64,000 bases of DNA from Anaeramoeba flamelloides (lineage: Eukaryota; Metamonada; Anaeramoebidae). Both the position numbers and the translations under genes were made by a program. The DNA lies in NCBI GenBank assembly GCA_027625915.1, contig JANTQA010000015.1, positions 8,895,001 through 8,959,000 of the forward strand, in the 5' to 3' direction. The notes beneath the pieces were generated by a model. It saw nothing but the letters and a program-made list of their open reading frames with translations, had not been told where the DNA came from and ran no database searches. The first letter of the stretch is position 1, and each line of letters starts with the position of its first letter. Positions 31,392 to 42,681 of this stretch are shown here, piece after piece.

Positions 31392-34300
31392 TTACTTATC
31401 TTCGATTTGAGGAATAGATTTTCGATAAAAAATGATTTCATTTTGTTTGAAATATCTCTTTTCTCTTTCATCAATCAAAAACAGTGTAAGGTAGTATCTT
31501 ACGGAAAATCGTTTGGCAATTTTGCGATAAGTAGGTGATATTTTTAAGTTTTCTAAAAAGAAACGAACAGGAATTGATTCGCCTTTAACTGGTGCACCGT
31601 CCATAACTTCAAATGTACACAAGGTTTGTTTTTCTGTAAATGTTTCTTCGCTTGCTCTTAATATTTCTCGTTTGATAATTGCAATTTGCATGTATTTTAA
31701 ATTAATTTTGGCAAGATAATAGTTGATTCTTCCCAAAATCACGTCGTTTAAATGGTACACGGACTTTGGGAATGTGAAGTCAATATGCAAAAAATCTTCA
31801 ATCCCGACCTCCATTTTGATTGGTACCGATTTTGGTATCTTTGTGTCAAGATTCCTTACACAAAACTCCTTTTCTTGTTTGATATTGACGGCGTAATTTC
31901 GCTTGATCGTTACCTTGACATAATAGCGGATGCTTGTGTTGATGCCGTCATAACTTTCATGTGGCATGTTAAATTCTGGGAATGAAAATTGCCATTTACG
32001 ATCAGACAATGTACCTGGAGCGGATAATTTTTTGAAAGAAGAAACAAGATCAGTGTTTATACCACTATCAAGATTTGATTCTAATTTTGTTTTTTTTTTG
32101 TTTTTTTGTTTTGTTTTTATGTTCGTTTGTTTGTTTATTTTTTTGTTTGTTTGTTTGAATTTTTATTTGCCAAAAAATAATAATAATAAAAATCATAAAG
32201 TTTTAAAGTTAAGGTTTGGCTGCAAAATTACAATAAATTAATTTTAATTTTTGAAATTTTTTCGGGTTTGATTGTCAATTGTTTTTTTTTGTATTTTTTA
32301 TCAAGTTTTAATTTGGATAGAGACAAATAAACCAAAAATTCAAAGAACCATTAGACTAACTATTAATTTTTTTTAATTTTTTTGAACATTCATTAATTAA
32401 AAATAAATTGTATAAAAATTTCATTTCATCTGGTAAATAGTCAATTGGTTAGATCTTATTTACAAAGTATAAGTTGTTGGAATGAGATATATGTGGTTCG
32501 ATTTTTGTGATTTGTGATGAAGGCACAAGTAACCTAAAATTAAAAAAAATCTTCTAGGAAATTTAATAGCAAATTCAAAATAATTTTTTACTACATCTTG
32601 AAAAATAAAGTAAAAATCTGATTACTGCAATACCTGACTTACACTTTAATGCTATTTTTTCGAAATTAATTTCTGTGTTTTAAAAGAGTTTGATCCCCTT
32701 TTTCTCAATTACAAAAGTTCAAAATCAAACACATTTTCGATATTCAACATATTTTTCAAAATTATATAAAAAAAAAAATTATTTTCTTTGAAGAAGAAAG
32801 AAATATTATTGTAAATATAGCAGGTGTACAAAAATATACTTGGTAAATAAAACCACTAAGTTTTGAAACAACTCTGTATTAAAAATAAACTTGTTTTTCA
32901 AAACCATTACAATAATTATTTTAAACTTTTTAAAAAAATATAATTTTTTTATTCAAAGAATAGTTCAAATCAATTTTTTCTTTTTGTTTGACAAAAAAAA
33001 ATACGAGAAATAAAACCATCAAACCAAACTAAAGAATTCTCCCAAAATACTTTTAAAAACCTGGAAAATCTACTTTTATGCCCAAAAGAAATACTTATTA
33101 ATTTGTTACTTTATAATCAATAATTAATAACTCAATCTTGATTATTTGGATGGAGCTAGTAATAATCCAGAGATTAAAATTTTTTCATAGTATGTACAAT
33201 TATTTCTCAATATTTTAAAGATTTTCAAACAAATAAAATGAATTCAAATAAATAATTATTATTCCAAAAAAAGAAATAGATATTCTTAAATAATTTATTG
33301 AAATAATTAAAAGCCTTATTATTTAAACTCGAAATAATTGAAAAAATATTACCTGATCTTTTATTTTTCAAGAAATTTCATAAATATTTGTGAATAAAAT
33401 AAATGATCACTTTTTTTAGATCTTCAGGTAATTCAATATTTGATTTACTAGGTTTATTTTAATTGTATTTTGTAAAATAAGATTAAAATTCAAAGGTTAT
33501 TTGTTAATACATACTCTCGTAAATTAGTGAAAATGAGTTTTTCGAAAAATAAAAACGGTTTTACAATTTTTTGTTTTTATTTTTTCGATCCAAAAATCCA
33601 AACAAAAGTGGAATCAGATATTTTTACTCTGAAAATTTAATTTTGGAAAATGAATTCTTTTCAAAATGATAACTCATTTCTCTAAAGTTGATAAATGAAG
33701 TTTGTATATCGGATTTTAATCGAATCTTTGTGAAAATAAGTACTCTATTGCCTTTGAGGTGGTGAGTTTTACTATTCCCTTAAAACAAAAATTCTTTAGT
33801 AAATAAGTTTTTTAGAATATGAGGCGAAATGAAATTTTTATACGATTTAATTTTTATTGAAGATTAATTTTGAAATATTTATGATTCTTATTTAAACGAA
33901 TTTTTTTTTATTTCAAAAGTTTATTAAAAAAGAGTCTAATATAATACGAGAATTTTCCGTTATGTTATTATTTTGAAGTTTTAGAATTTGAAGCTTGATA
34001 AAATTCTATTAATTCATATTTTTTTTTCTATTTTGGAAAGAACAATGGAAATTTTGTTTATAGTAGTGAAAAAAATACCGGACACGAAAAAAATACCCTG
34101 GCAAGATTTTTAATTGTGAATATTAGGAAAAGGGTTGTGTAATTGCTTTTATTTAAAATTAAAATCTTTTTATAAATAACCAAATTTTTTATGAACTCAG
34201 TAATAAACCTACCCTAAAGATCATTAAAGTGAGGGTTTCTATAAAATACACAAGTAATTATTTGATAGCATAAGTAGATATACTTTTTTTGAAAAAAAAA

Positions 34301-36396
34301 ATAGAGTTTATAGAGGTTTACTAGAGTTTGGAAAATGATAATTTTTTATTCTTGTTTTTTTTATTGATTGAGTGGTATTTTGAACAAGTGTAATTTAATT
34401 AATCATCATTCTAATAATTGGGTGAGTTATAATTTTGGTTTTAAAAATAAAAGATTTGATTTTAAATAAAAGCAATTATACAACAATATTCCTAATATTC
34501 ACAATTAAAAATCTTGTCAATGTGGTTTTTTTCATTTCCGATGTTTTTTTCACTGCCATAATTCATTTTTCAATTAATAGTAAATCTTTATGTCTATTTT
34601 GAAAAAAAGTGTGTCACAAAAGTTTTCATAAGTAGCAAAAAAACTATATATAGAACTATTTTTAGGGACCAATTAAAAACTTGTTTTTCTCATACTTTTT
34701 TAAAATGACTTTACAAATTTGCTGTTCATAAAAACACTTTCTTTAAGACTTTTAAATTATAAATGGAATTCTTTTTTGGATCTTTTTCAGGTTTATTTAT
34801 ACCACACGATCCTGAAAAAATTTTTTGATATAAAAATTCAATATATGCGAATTTGACCCTTTTTAATAACTTCAATTAGAATAAACACTATTGGTTAATA
34901 AAGGATCTTGGATCAAAAAATATTTTTACAGATATTTTACAATTTAAGTTGGAAAATCCAATTTTCCAGGTTCTATTATTTTTTTTTTTAAATTTAATAG
35001 TAAAAAATTTGAAAACTTTTTTGCTTCGAGCTAAGAGGTCATTTTTTTATATTTTAAAAGTATTTTAAATCTGATGAATATCTTTCAAATGGACAACAAA
35101 TTATTTGGACTATTAAAGAATTATTTGTTCTTTTAAATTGGAAAAAATATTTTTTCTTTGATTTTCCGTTAGGTTTTCCAGAATTTAAAAGAATAGAGTA
35201 AAATCCTTGATTTTACTCAATTCTTTTGAATTTTGGAAAACCTAGGACACTTCCGTTAGGTTTTTTTTAATTTTTGGAATAAACAGAAAATTTTTGAAAT
35301 TTTCGGTTTATTTCAAAAAGTAAAAAAAACCTAGGACACTTTTCGTTAGGTTTTTTTTACTTTTTGAAAATAACAGAAAAGTTATTTAATTTTTGGTTTA
35401 TTTCAAAAAGTAAAAAAAACCTCGGGCACTCTCAATATTTATCATCAGTTGTTTTTTTTTTCTAGATTTCAGTTTTATTCTAAAAATAGAGTGTTTTCAA
35501 AACTATTAGTTATTGTCTCTTCAAAAAAATATCCTAAAGTTGAGTTTAACGAAAATTCATTGTCACATCCATTTAAAAATTTTTACCCTTTAATAGACCT
35601 TTTTTTCTCGACTAGAGACTTTTAAAAATCGTAGTACTATTAACAACAATAAATACAAAAACCTCGAGATTTTTAATAACTGGAATGTTGATTATGTTTT
35701 TAATAAACTCGATTAGCAGGTTGAAATGATAATTGAAGTTGTAGTATTTGTCTAACTTTTTAATTTTCAATTTTATTTTTTCATACTAGTGCAGTGAGAA
35801 AGATTACTTTTCAAAAGTAAATTAAGATTGTGGATCACTCAATATTGGTTTGTTATATTTTTTTGGTTCTGTTTGATTTGAAACAATTAACCAAAAGAAC
35901 ATTAATTGAAATTGGTTTTTTTCAACAAAATTTTCTTCTTCTTTTGGAAAGGTAATTCAAAAAATAATACAATTTTAGGGTTTGTTGTTGAGGGAAATTG
36001 GATCCAAAAGACAAAAAAAGAAATGATTTGAGGAGAATTTGTTCTGTTTGAACAGAGATTTGTGTTCACACCTCACAATTTTTAAAAGAAGATAAATAAA
36101 AAAAAAAGAAAAAAAAGAAGCGAAAAAGTAAAATCTTTTTTCAATAAAACAAAGAAGAAAGAATTTTTTAAATTACCTAATACGCCACAAAGTTTGAGTT
36201 CAATTCCAGTATGTTCTAATTTTTTTCTTTTTTTTGTTGCACTAATTTCTACAACCCCAGAGATTGTATCCTTCGATGAAAAAACATATAAATTTTTTTT
36301 TTTTTTGTTCCTCTTGACAACCTTGATTGAACGATCCTGAACATTTGTTAACTCAATTCCAATTGTACAAACACCTTTTGATGAAAAAAAAGACAT
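31392..36396 (-). CDS. VPS26: VPS26, retromer arrestin-like subunit, split by a 4.1-kb intron
   Basis: Two exons: 36396-36177 (ATG, 220 nt) and 32080-31392 (689 nt). The donor is TTAG|GTAATT and the acceptor AAATTAG|; phase 1, 302 residues. The join restores the conserved order exactly: KKLEHTGIELKL (family: GKRLEHQGIKIEF), then LESNLDSGINTDLVSSFKKL (family: IEL..D..N.HEFV.LVKEL), then APGTL, FSFPEF, PHESYDG. Downstream, other family signatures are intact: IKMEVGIEDFLHIDF, YHLNDVILG, MDGAPVKGESIPVRFFL, FSVRYYLTLFLIDE and RYFKQNEI. VPS26 is the arrestin-fold subunit that joins VPS35 and VPS29 in retromer, sorting cargo from endosomes to Golgi or plasma membrane. Slightly shorter than animal VPS26 (~327) because the variable C-terminal tail is nearly absent. 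Divergent near residues 25-35 (Lys-rich). Assignment is firm; that it is one gene rather than two pieces rests on the continuous homology across the splice. Confidence 0.92.
32546..33790 (+). repeat. ~1.2-kb dispersed repeat, copy in VPS26 intron
   Basis: Matches 45866-47110 in the same orientation. Shared blocks: TTCTTTGAAGAAGAAAGAAA / TTCTTTATATAAGAAAGAAA; ATAATTATTTTAAACTTTT; AAAACCTGGAAAAT; TATAATCAATAATTAATAAC; GATAACTCATTTCTCTAAAG. Copies lie in both orientations across the window (see also 23885-25030). Non-coding. Confidence 0.6.
34059..34560. mobile_element. 502-bp TA-flanked TIR element
   Basis: Ends are TATAGTAGTGAAAAAAATAC (left) and, read inward from the right, TATGGCAGTGAAAAAAACAT. 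Complementarity continues for over 100 bp: CAAGATTTTTAATTGTGAAT and AATTGCTTTTATTTAAAAT on the left face their complements on the right. Long-TIR foldback with TA ends, consistent with a Tc1/mariner-type MITE. Only one copy seen in the window. Confidence 0.6.
35165..35430. repeat. Modular hairpin array, second locus
   Basis: One type B hairpin (35168-35246) followed by two type A hairpins (35257-35333 and 35344-35424). Each is opened by GTTAGG and closed by CCTAGG, with CACTTCC/CACTTTTC spacers and a closing GGGCACTCTC. The stems are long (around 30 bp) with loops of a few bases. Same modules and order rules as the array at 13713-14463. Inside the VPS26 intron. Confidence 0.8.
35431..35810. 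repeat. Flank shared with the array remnant at 23061-23480
   Basis: Colinear with 23061-23480 (see that entry for shared blocks). Together with the adjacent array it defines a composite element of at least 640 bp. Confidence 0.55.
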
Positions 36397-37914
36397 TGAT
36401 AAGTTTAGATAGTAAAAAGAAAAAATGAATCTTTTACTTTGAATTTTTTTTATTTGGTTTGTTGCTTGTGTAATGAAACCAAAACCCAAACCACTTAATT
36501 TAAGTTTTACATAAATATTATATTTTAAAAATAGGTAATGATTTTGAATATTTATGATCATTTATTTGAATTATTTTGTCAGTAAGATATCAGTATAAAA
36601 AATAGAATTAAAAATTGAAAGTAATCTCTTGAGAAAAAAAGTAAAACACAGTTTTTAATTGAGGAACATTATAGAAGTCCGAACCTAAAAATGAAAATTC
36701 AAATCAATTAAAAAGAAACATAATAAAGGACTCAAAAGAAAAATTGAGGATTTAACACAATAACAGTTATTTTAAAAATACCCATTGAAGTATTATTTTT
36801 TCTTTGATTGATCAATTATTAAAAATTTGTTTAAAAAATTTAACTATTTATGAGATCTCCAAAACTACAATTTGGATTTTCATATGAAAGTAGATTACAA
36901 TTGTATTTGTTGGATTAATTGAAAATAATATAATGGATTATTATTTGAAGTTAATTTGTTTCTTCTTTTAATTGATTTTACTTTTGGTTTTTAGGTTCTG
37001 ACTTCTGTAAGGTTTTCTAATTATAAAAAAGTTTGCAACTTTTTATCCTGAAATTTAGATTACAACTCATACTTTATTTAACATTTTATCCTTTGTAAAA
37101 AAAGTGACTATAAACTATCTTTCATAATAATTGGCCCATTAAAAATCAAATTTTAAATAAAAATATTTTTAATAATTGAAGTTATCAATTATAATATAAA
37201 ATTTTAGATTTTAATATTCAATACTATACTCAAGAGATATTTATTTTTTGTCTTAAAATAAAAGAAAAAAAAATAAAAAAAAATTTTAAAAAAAATTTTC
37301 CATTTATTTTGAAAGAAGCATTACATGAAAAATAGAAAATTTAAAAAAGTAAAAAAAAAACCATTTATCGATTCTACTTTCATTTGAATAACGAAATCTA
37401 ATCTCTTTTTCATATTTGAAACCAAATTTTTCATTGATTCATCTGTTACTTCTTTTAAATTTTTCATTTTCATTTTCCATTTTAACAAAACACTGTTGAA
37501 AAAATAAAAAAGAGAAAAAATGATTTATTTGCAAACTTTTCATTGTGAGAGGAAAAAATTCAAAACGGTACAAAAGCGATTCATTATTCAAATGTAAGGT
37601 GGGCAATTTATTATAAAATTTAGTTTATTATACAATATAACCAACATTCTTGAACTTCAAATTCTTGAGGTTATGATATTTGTTGTTGTTTACAATTAAT
37701 GATTCATAAAATTTTTCTAGTCAAGAAAAAATTTTTTGTTTTTTCTGGGTTAATCGTTTTTAATTAAATATTTGAAATTAATGTTTGTTCAATAAAAATT
37801 GAGATATTTACAATCATCTATAATAAATAATGGTTTTAAAAATACTCTGTACTTTTATAATGAAATACAAAAAAAAAAATTAAAATAATTAATAATAAAT
37901 ATTTTTTTTCCTTG
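36397..37914. other. 5' flank of VPS26, no gene seen
   Basis: AT-rich. The open frame immediately upstream of the VPS26 ATG has no homology to the family and is treated as untranslated. No promoter motif stands out. Confidence 0.5.
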
Positions 37915-38065
37915 GTTTTCCAGGATTCAAAAGAATTGAGTGAGATCAGTGATTCTACCATATCCTTTTCAATATTTAAAAAGCTAAAAGTGATTTTTTA
38001 CTTTTTGAAATAAATCTAAAATCTATTTTAATTTTCTGGTTATTTCAAAAATTAATAATAACCTA
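37915..38065. repeat. Decayed hairpin-array fragment
   Basis: A degenerate type B arm pair (TTTTCCAGGATTCAAAAGAAT ... ATCCTTTTCAATATTTAAAA) is followed by a degenerate type A hairpin (TACTTTTTGAAATAAATC ... GGTTATTTCAAAAATTAATA) ending in AACCTAAT. Clearly the same modules, but eroded. Confidence 0.55.
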
Positions 38066-38689
38066 ATTGAAGTATAAAATAGAATTTATTTTTTTCAATT
38101 TAATTCAAAAAATAACTGGAGTTATTTTAGTAAATTGGAAAAAATATGCTGATTATATTCCCTATAGGTGAAATTTTTGATATAATCTAGAGATAAATAT
38201 AATTTGTTTATTTTGGAGAAATGATCAAAATTGCAAGATTTTTTATTTGAAGTGGATTAGTTAATACTAATAATTACAATAAATATAATACTAAACTTAT
38301 ATATTTCCAATTTTTCTTTTGGAAAATAAATAAAAAAAAAAATGAAAAAAAATCTAAAAATTTTTCTATTTTACAGAATTTCTAAAAATTAACTTTAAAG
38401 CATCAAACTCAAAAAAATTGATCAATTTGAAATATAAATTTCCATTTTTTTTTTTTTGTTAAGATTTTTTCTGAAAACCCTTCAAATTGAATGAGTCAGA
38501 TGATTAATAGAATCTTTTAATTTTCACTTTTTTTGAAAATTAGTATAAGCTATTATAATTTATCTATATAAAATTTATTAATTTGAAATATCTTACAACC
38601 CATCTAATTTTAATCATTAAAAACTCTCTCAAATAATCATCCTAAAAAGTTATTTTGAATAAAAAAAAATTAATACAGTCAATCTAAGG

Positions 38690-39066
38690 CTACCGTGAAA
38701 TTTTATCAATATCAAATTTTGATGTTGATATAGATTTTTAAAAAGTTGAATATAATAATAAGAAAGCTTATTTATGAAAAAAAAATTCCTAAATGAGTCA
38801 ATTTTGAAGAATGATTTCTGATTTTCAAAAAATAAATTTTCAGAACCCAAAATGAATCTCAACATCAAAAATTCATTAAAAAACTACATAAATTTTCCTA
38901 TAAAAAATGAATTTATTTTTCGATCACATTAGAAGAATATTTTTCATATCAATTCATATCGAAAATATTTTTTTCATAAATAAGTTTTCTTATTATTATA
39001 TTCAACTTTTTAAAAATCTATATCAAGATCAAAATCTGATATTGATAAAATTTCAAAGTAGACTTG
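38690..39066. mobile_element. Long-TIR foldback element, copy 1
   Basis: About 90 bp at the left (GTGAAATTTTATCAATATCA through AAAAAGTTGAATATAATAAT) is repeated in reverse complement at the right, around a ~170-bp core. A related element lies at 53401-53760. Two open frames across the arms are mirror images of each other and are not genes. Confidence 0.6.
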
Positions 39067-39282
39067 GAACAGCTGTAATTCACAATTTGAAAATAGCCAA
39101 AATTGAAAGATTAGGCAAGAGTCAAGAATTTGATCTAAAGTAGAGTATCATTATATCATCTTTGTTGCCGTGTTATTTTTATTGTCATTTTTTAAGCCTG
39201 TCTAGGAAAAAAAATGAGAACTCTTTTCTAAAGAAAACAATTTTATTTTACGATTTGAAAGTTATTTACAATTAAACCCCAT

Positions 39283-39804
39283 TCGAAAATTTTGGTAAAC
39301 ATCAAAATTAAAAAATTGGCAAAAAAAAAAAACCCAATTTATAATATTTTGCCAAACTTAATATAAAAACACATTTAATTTATCCAGTATTAATGTTTTA
39401 ATAAGTAATCATTTTAATCCAAATAAAAGTAAAAAAATATAAAACTCAAAAGAAAAAAATACGTATGTCCAAAATAATGAAATGGGATGAACAAAACATG
39501 TATTGGTAAATATATTAAAATTTCACCAAAATTGTTTGATCAAATGATAAGATATCATCAACTAATTGCATGTGATTTTTCAATTTAACAAACTCAACAT
39601 AAATCTTCTATCAATTATAGAAAAAAAATCCCAGATCTAACGAAACAGATTACGTAACTGCAAAAAAATAAATGAAAACAAAAATCAAAAAAAACAAAAA
39701 ATGAAAATGTTTTTTCAATTAAAATTCCTTCCAAATTGAATTTAAAGTACATTATTGCTATTCTTTCAACCGTTTAAACTGTGCCCAAATTTTTGGAATC
39801 TTGT
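39283..39804 (-). mobile_element. 520-bp TIR element, copy 2 (inverted)
   Basis: Reverse complement of 30058-30577 along its length. The right end reads CAAATTTTTGGAAT, preceded by the equivalent of the ACGGTTTAAAC block; the left end TTCGAAAATTTTGGTA is eroded. Shared interior blocks include GATATCATCAACTAATTG and TTTCACCAAAATTGTTTGAT. Confidence 0.6.
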
Positions 39805-41068
39805 TTAATTATAAAATATCATTGAAAGATAATACAATACACTCTTAACTGTGAAGATAAAACTAAAATAATTTCTTTTAAATATTGAAAAAAAACAATT
39901 CTGAAACCAAGAATTTTTGAACCGGATTGTTAGACACTTTACAAATAATTTTTTGATGAAATTACTCTTCTTATAGAATAAAGTTTATTCTAAGTTTAAT
40001 CATTAAAAAGTTCGAAAATAGGATTTTTTAATTTTTTTTGCTAAACTTTTACATAGTCTTACACTGACCATTGGATAAATAATAGGTCAAAATTTTATCT
40101 TTATTTTATTCTTTTTGACTTACACCTAATATAAATTACAAGGAATATTATGTTATTTGTGATCTCGAAATATTTATTTAGTATTTTTTTTTATTCTATT
40201 GATTTGTTATAACTAAGTATATAAATAAAAATATTTTTGTTTAGTGAAAAAAAAATATATATTAGGCTCAACTTTAAAAGTATTTTAATTTCAAATACAA
40301 GTAATAATTAACATCATTATAGGGTAGTATTATTCGTATAAAATAATTATTAAATTAATTACTTTTTTTTTTTTTGATATCCAAACGAATATTTTAATTA
40401 ATTTGTAATTCATTTAATAACTTTTTTTACTGATAAGTCCCCCAGTGGGACTTTTTTAGATTCAATAATATTTTTATGAGAAAATAATTCTAGGTAATCA
40501 GATAAATAGATTTTTTTTATTACCATTTGTTTTTTTATAAACCTTTTTTTTTATTAAATTTGTGGTCAAATGTTGATTTTTTCATAAAACAAAGTTATCT
40601 AAAAGAAATTGAAAAAAAAAATTATTAAAGGTTTCTACCCTAAATAAAAGAAAATACCAGAAAAAAAAACATTTTTTGAATACTGTAAAAAAAATATTTA
40701 CTACTTTTAATTTTAAGAGAAAGATTTGAGTATTAGAATTAATATTTTTTTTTTTTATAATCTGATTGTAAAATTTCAATTAAAGTGTTTTTTAAAAATA
40801 CCATTCCTAACACTTTTATGTTATTTAAAAAGTTTTAAATAGTTTTAATTAATTTTTTAGATCATTTTATTAGTAAATCGGAGGTCTATTTTGACAAAAA
40901 CATCTTTCAAATTGGTTTTTTCATTATGGTTTACCTGTTTAATAAAGTATTTTGATTTTACTTTAAACTTTTTTTTAACAGGAAAAAAGATGATATGAAG
41001 GTATCATAACTCATTGGTAGTGTAATTCAAAAAGTAGATACCTACGAATTGCTGATGAAAATGAACAA
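39805..41068. other. Intergenic, no gene seen
   Basis: AT-rich. Just upstream of the small candidate gene a GAAAAAAGATGATATGAAG stretch follows a good acceptor-like TTTTTTTAACAG at ~40980. It could be an exon edge of that candidate, but no consistent model emerged. Confidence 0.4.
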
Positions 41069-41356
41069 ATGAGTAAGTTTTTCCATTTTGCTTTGGAATA
41101 TTTTATGGGTAATTTGACTCAAGATAATATAAATCAAGATAATACTCAATTTCAAATAATTGTGGATAAAATAGTGACATTAATTCATCTCAATTCCAAG
41201 AACTCTCAACATTTTTCTGATCTAGTTATATAATTGTTTTGTTCTTTTTTTTTTTTTTTATAGACCCATAGAGTCATTTATTTGTTCCTTATTTTAGAAA
41301 ATTCGGATTTGTTAAAATTTCTACTTATAACTTTGTTGATTCACTCTTTGAATTAG
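41069..41356 (+). CDS. Candidate small two-exon gene, unknown function
   Basis: Exon 1, 41069-41224, starts at ATG (MSKFFHFALEYFMGN, then a polar NLTQDNINQDN stretch, then IVTLIHLNSKNSQHFSDL). A GTTATA donor and a short 39-bp, T-rich intron ending TATAG lead in phase to exon 2, 41264-41356 (THRVIYLFLILENSDLLKF, ending in SLN-stop): 82 residues, Leu/Ile-rich and probably helical. Codon choice looks coding. The frame is also open upstream of the ATG (RYLRIADENEQ), so more 5' exons may exist. An alternative acceptor 8 bases downstream gives a different open tail. It could also be a remnant of a helical-repeat protein. Confidence 0.3.
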
Positions 41357-41826
41357 AAGTTACGGTTTTAATTATTTGGGTATGCTGTTTCTTTAATAGA
41401 TAAAGTGATTTTGAAGATCTAATCTCAAACAAATAATTCAGATCAAAATAATTTTTTACATTAAAAATTAGTTTTACGATCAAAATATCAAACTTTAAAA
41501 ATCGAAAACAGCTTTCACAAAACCCTCTATCTTTGAGTCAAACACTCATTATTTTTACAAATTATTAATTGGTATATTTGCTTCGACATATTTAGATAAT
41601 TTTAGAAATTTTGAGAATCGATTTTGGATTTTTTTAAAAATGATTGACTTTCTGACTAGTATTTCCAAACGAACACAAATATTAAATCCAAAAAGTGATT
41701 ATTGTTTTCTTGTAAATTTTTGTGGTTATAGAGTTAAAACATTCTTGCCAAATAGAATACTGCTCTTTGAAAAATAAATCTTGAAAAATTTGTGAACTTT
41801 TATTTTCTTTGTTTTTTTCTTCATAA

Positions 41827-42023
41827 AAAAGTTTTTGCTAGATAGATCAAAATTTGATTTCATAATTCATTTATTTAATTGTGGTTTTTTTGTGTTATAC
41901 TCGTTTTGGTCTCTATTGTGTGAACTAAGAATCCGAAGTGAAATATGTGTGAATTTCAAAAATAGTTTAATCATTACAAATTTGATCCTTTTTAAATTTC
42001 AAAAACCTGAAAGATTTATATAA
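41827..42023 (+). pseudogene. Exon-like fragment, unknown
   Basis: A 65-codon frame without ATG and with protein-like content (SKFDFIIHLFNCG, then SLLCELRIRSEICVNF), ending in a TAA. No splice partner found. It could be a remnant of the same old gene as 41069-41356. Confidence 0.2.
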
Positions 42024-42681
42024 ATTTGTAAATTTTGGTTCAGACATTTCTTAGAAGTAGAATCTTCAAAGACACGAATTTGTCAGGTGTCATCTCAAAG
42101 AAAACAGAATTCATTAGAAAAATAAATTTTAATCAAAAAATTACTTGATAAATAAACACGACTTTTCAAAATAAAACCTGTTTAAAATAAATCCTACAAC
42201 CAACAAATAAGAAAAAAATTAGATCCGAGCAGTGGGGGTATCTTCAGTTGAAACAAGTTGTTTTAAATACAGTGAAAAAAAAAAGTACCTTTTCTTTTCA
42301 AATCTCAATTTCTTTTGGTTTTGATTACTTTTTGAAATACTTTTCTTGAAAACGGAACAATTCAAGAAACAAACCATGGAAGAAATCTTATTTCTGTCTT
42401 ATTATTATTTCACCCTCTTCTTTTGGAAAAAGAATTACTATATTGAAAACTAACAAAAGCTAGAATAATTTATTAGAATTCAATTTAAAAGCAGTCTCAC
42501 AGATCAGTACAAGGTAAATGAATTGATCAGTTACAAGACATTACTGTTCTTGCTTCAAAAAATTCTTTCTTGAAAGAATTTTCATTTTAATTAAATTAAC
42601 ATTTATAAATTTTTTGCTTTCTAAAAAACTTTTGAAGCACGACGATCAAAAAACATCCAAAGTAGTGAACCAAAAAACAAA

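Larger units (their letters stand above)
32081..36176 (-). other. 4,096-bp VPS26 intron filled with repeats
   Basis: Bounded by GTAATT and AAATTAG. It contains a copy of the ~1.2-kb repeat (32546-33790), a TA-flanked MITE (34059-34560), a hairpin array (35165-35430) and the array's ~400-bp flank (to 35810). The segment before the acceptor is A/C-rich rather than pyrimidine-rich, as in the B-box intron. No coding exon is missing from the VPS26 alignment. Confidence 0.8.

Noticed and set aside
31752-32241. Plus-strand frames over VPS26 exon 2
   Set aside because: Antisense shadows of a well-supported exon.
36397-36561. N-terminal extension of VPS26 by 55 residues
   Set aside because: The extension is hydrophobic, AT-biased filler with no family homology; the family normally begins close to the MSFF start.
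38650-39143. Two similar 72- and 78-residue frames on opposite strands
   Set aside because: Their similarity is explained by the inverted arms of the foldback element.
42560-42582. Heat-shock-element-like TTCTTGAAAGAATTTTC upstream of the Rho gene
   Set aside because: Spacing of the GAA/TTC blocks is not a proper alternating triplet, and such words are frequent in this A/T-rich DNA.
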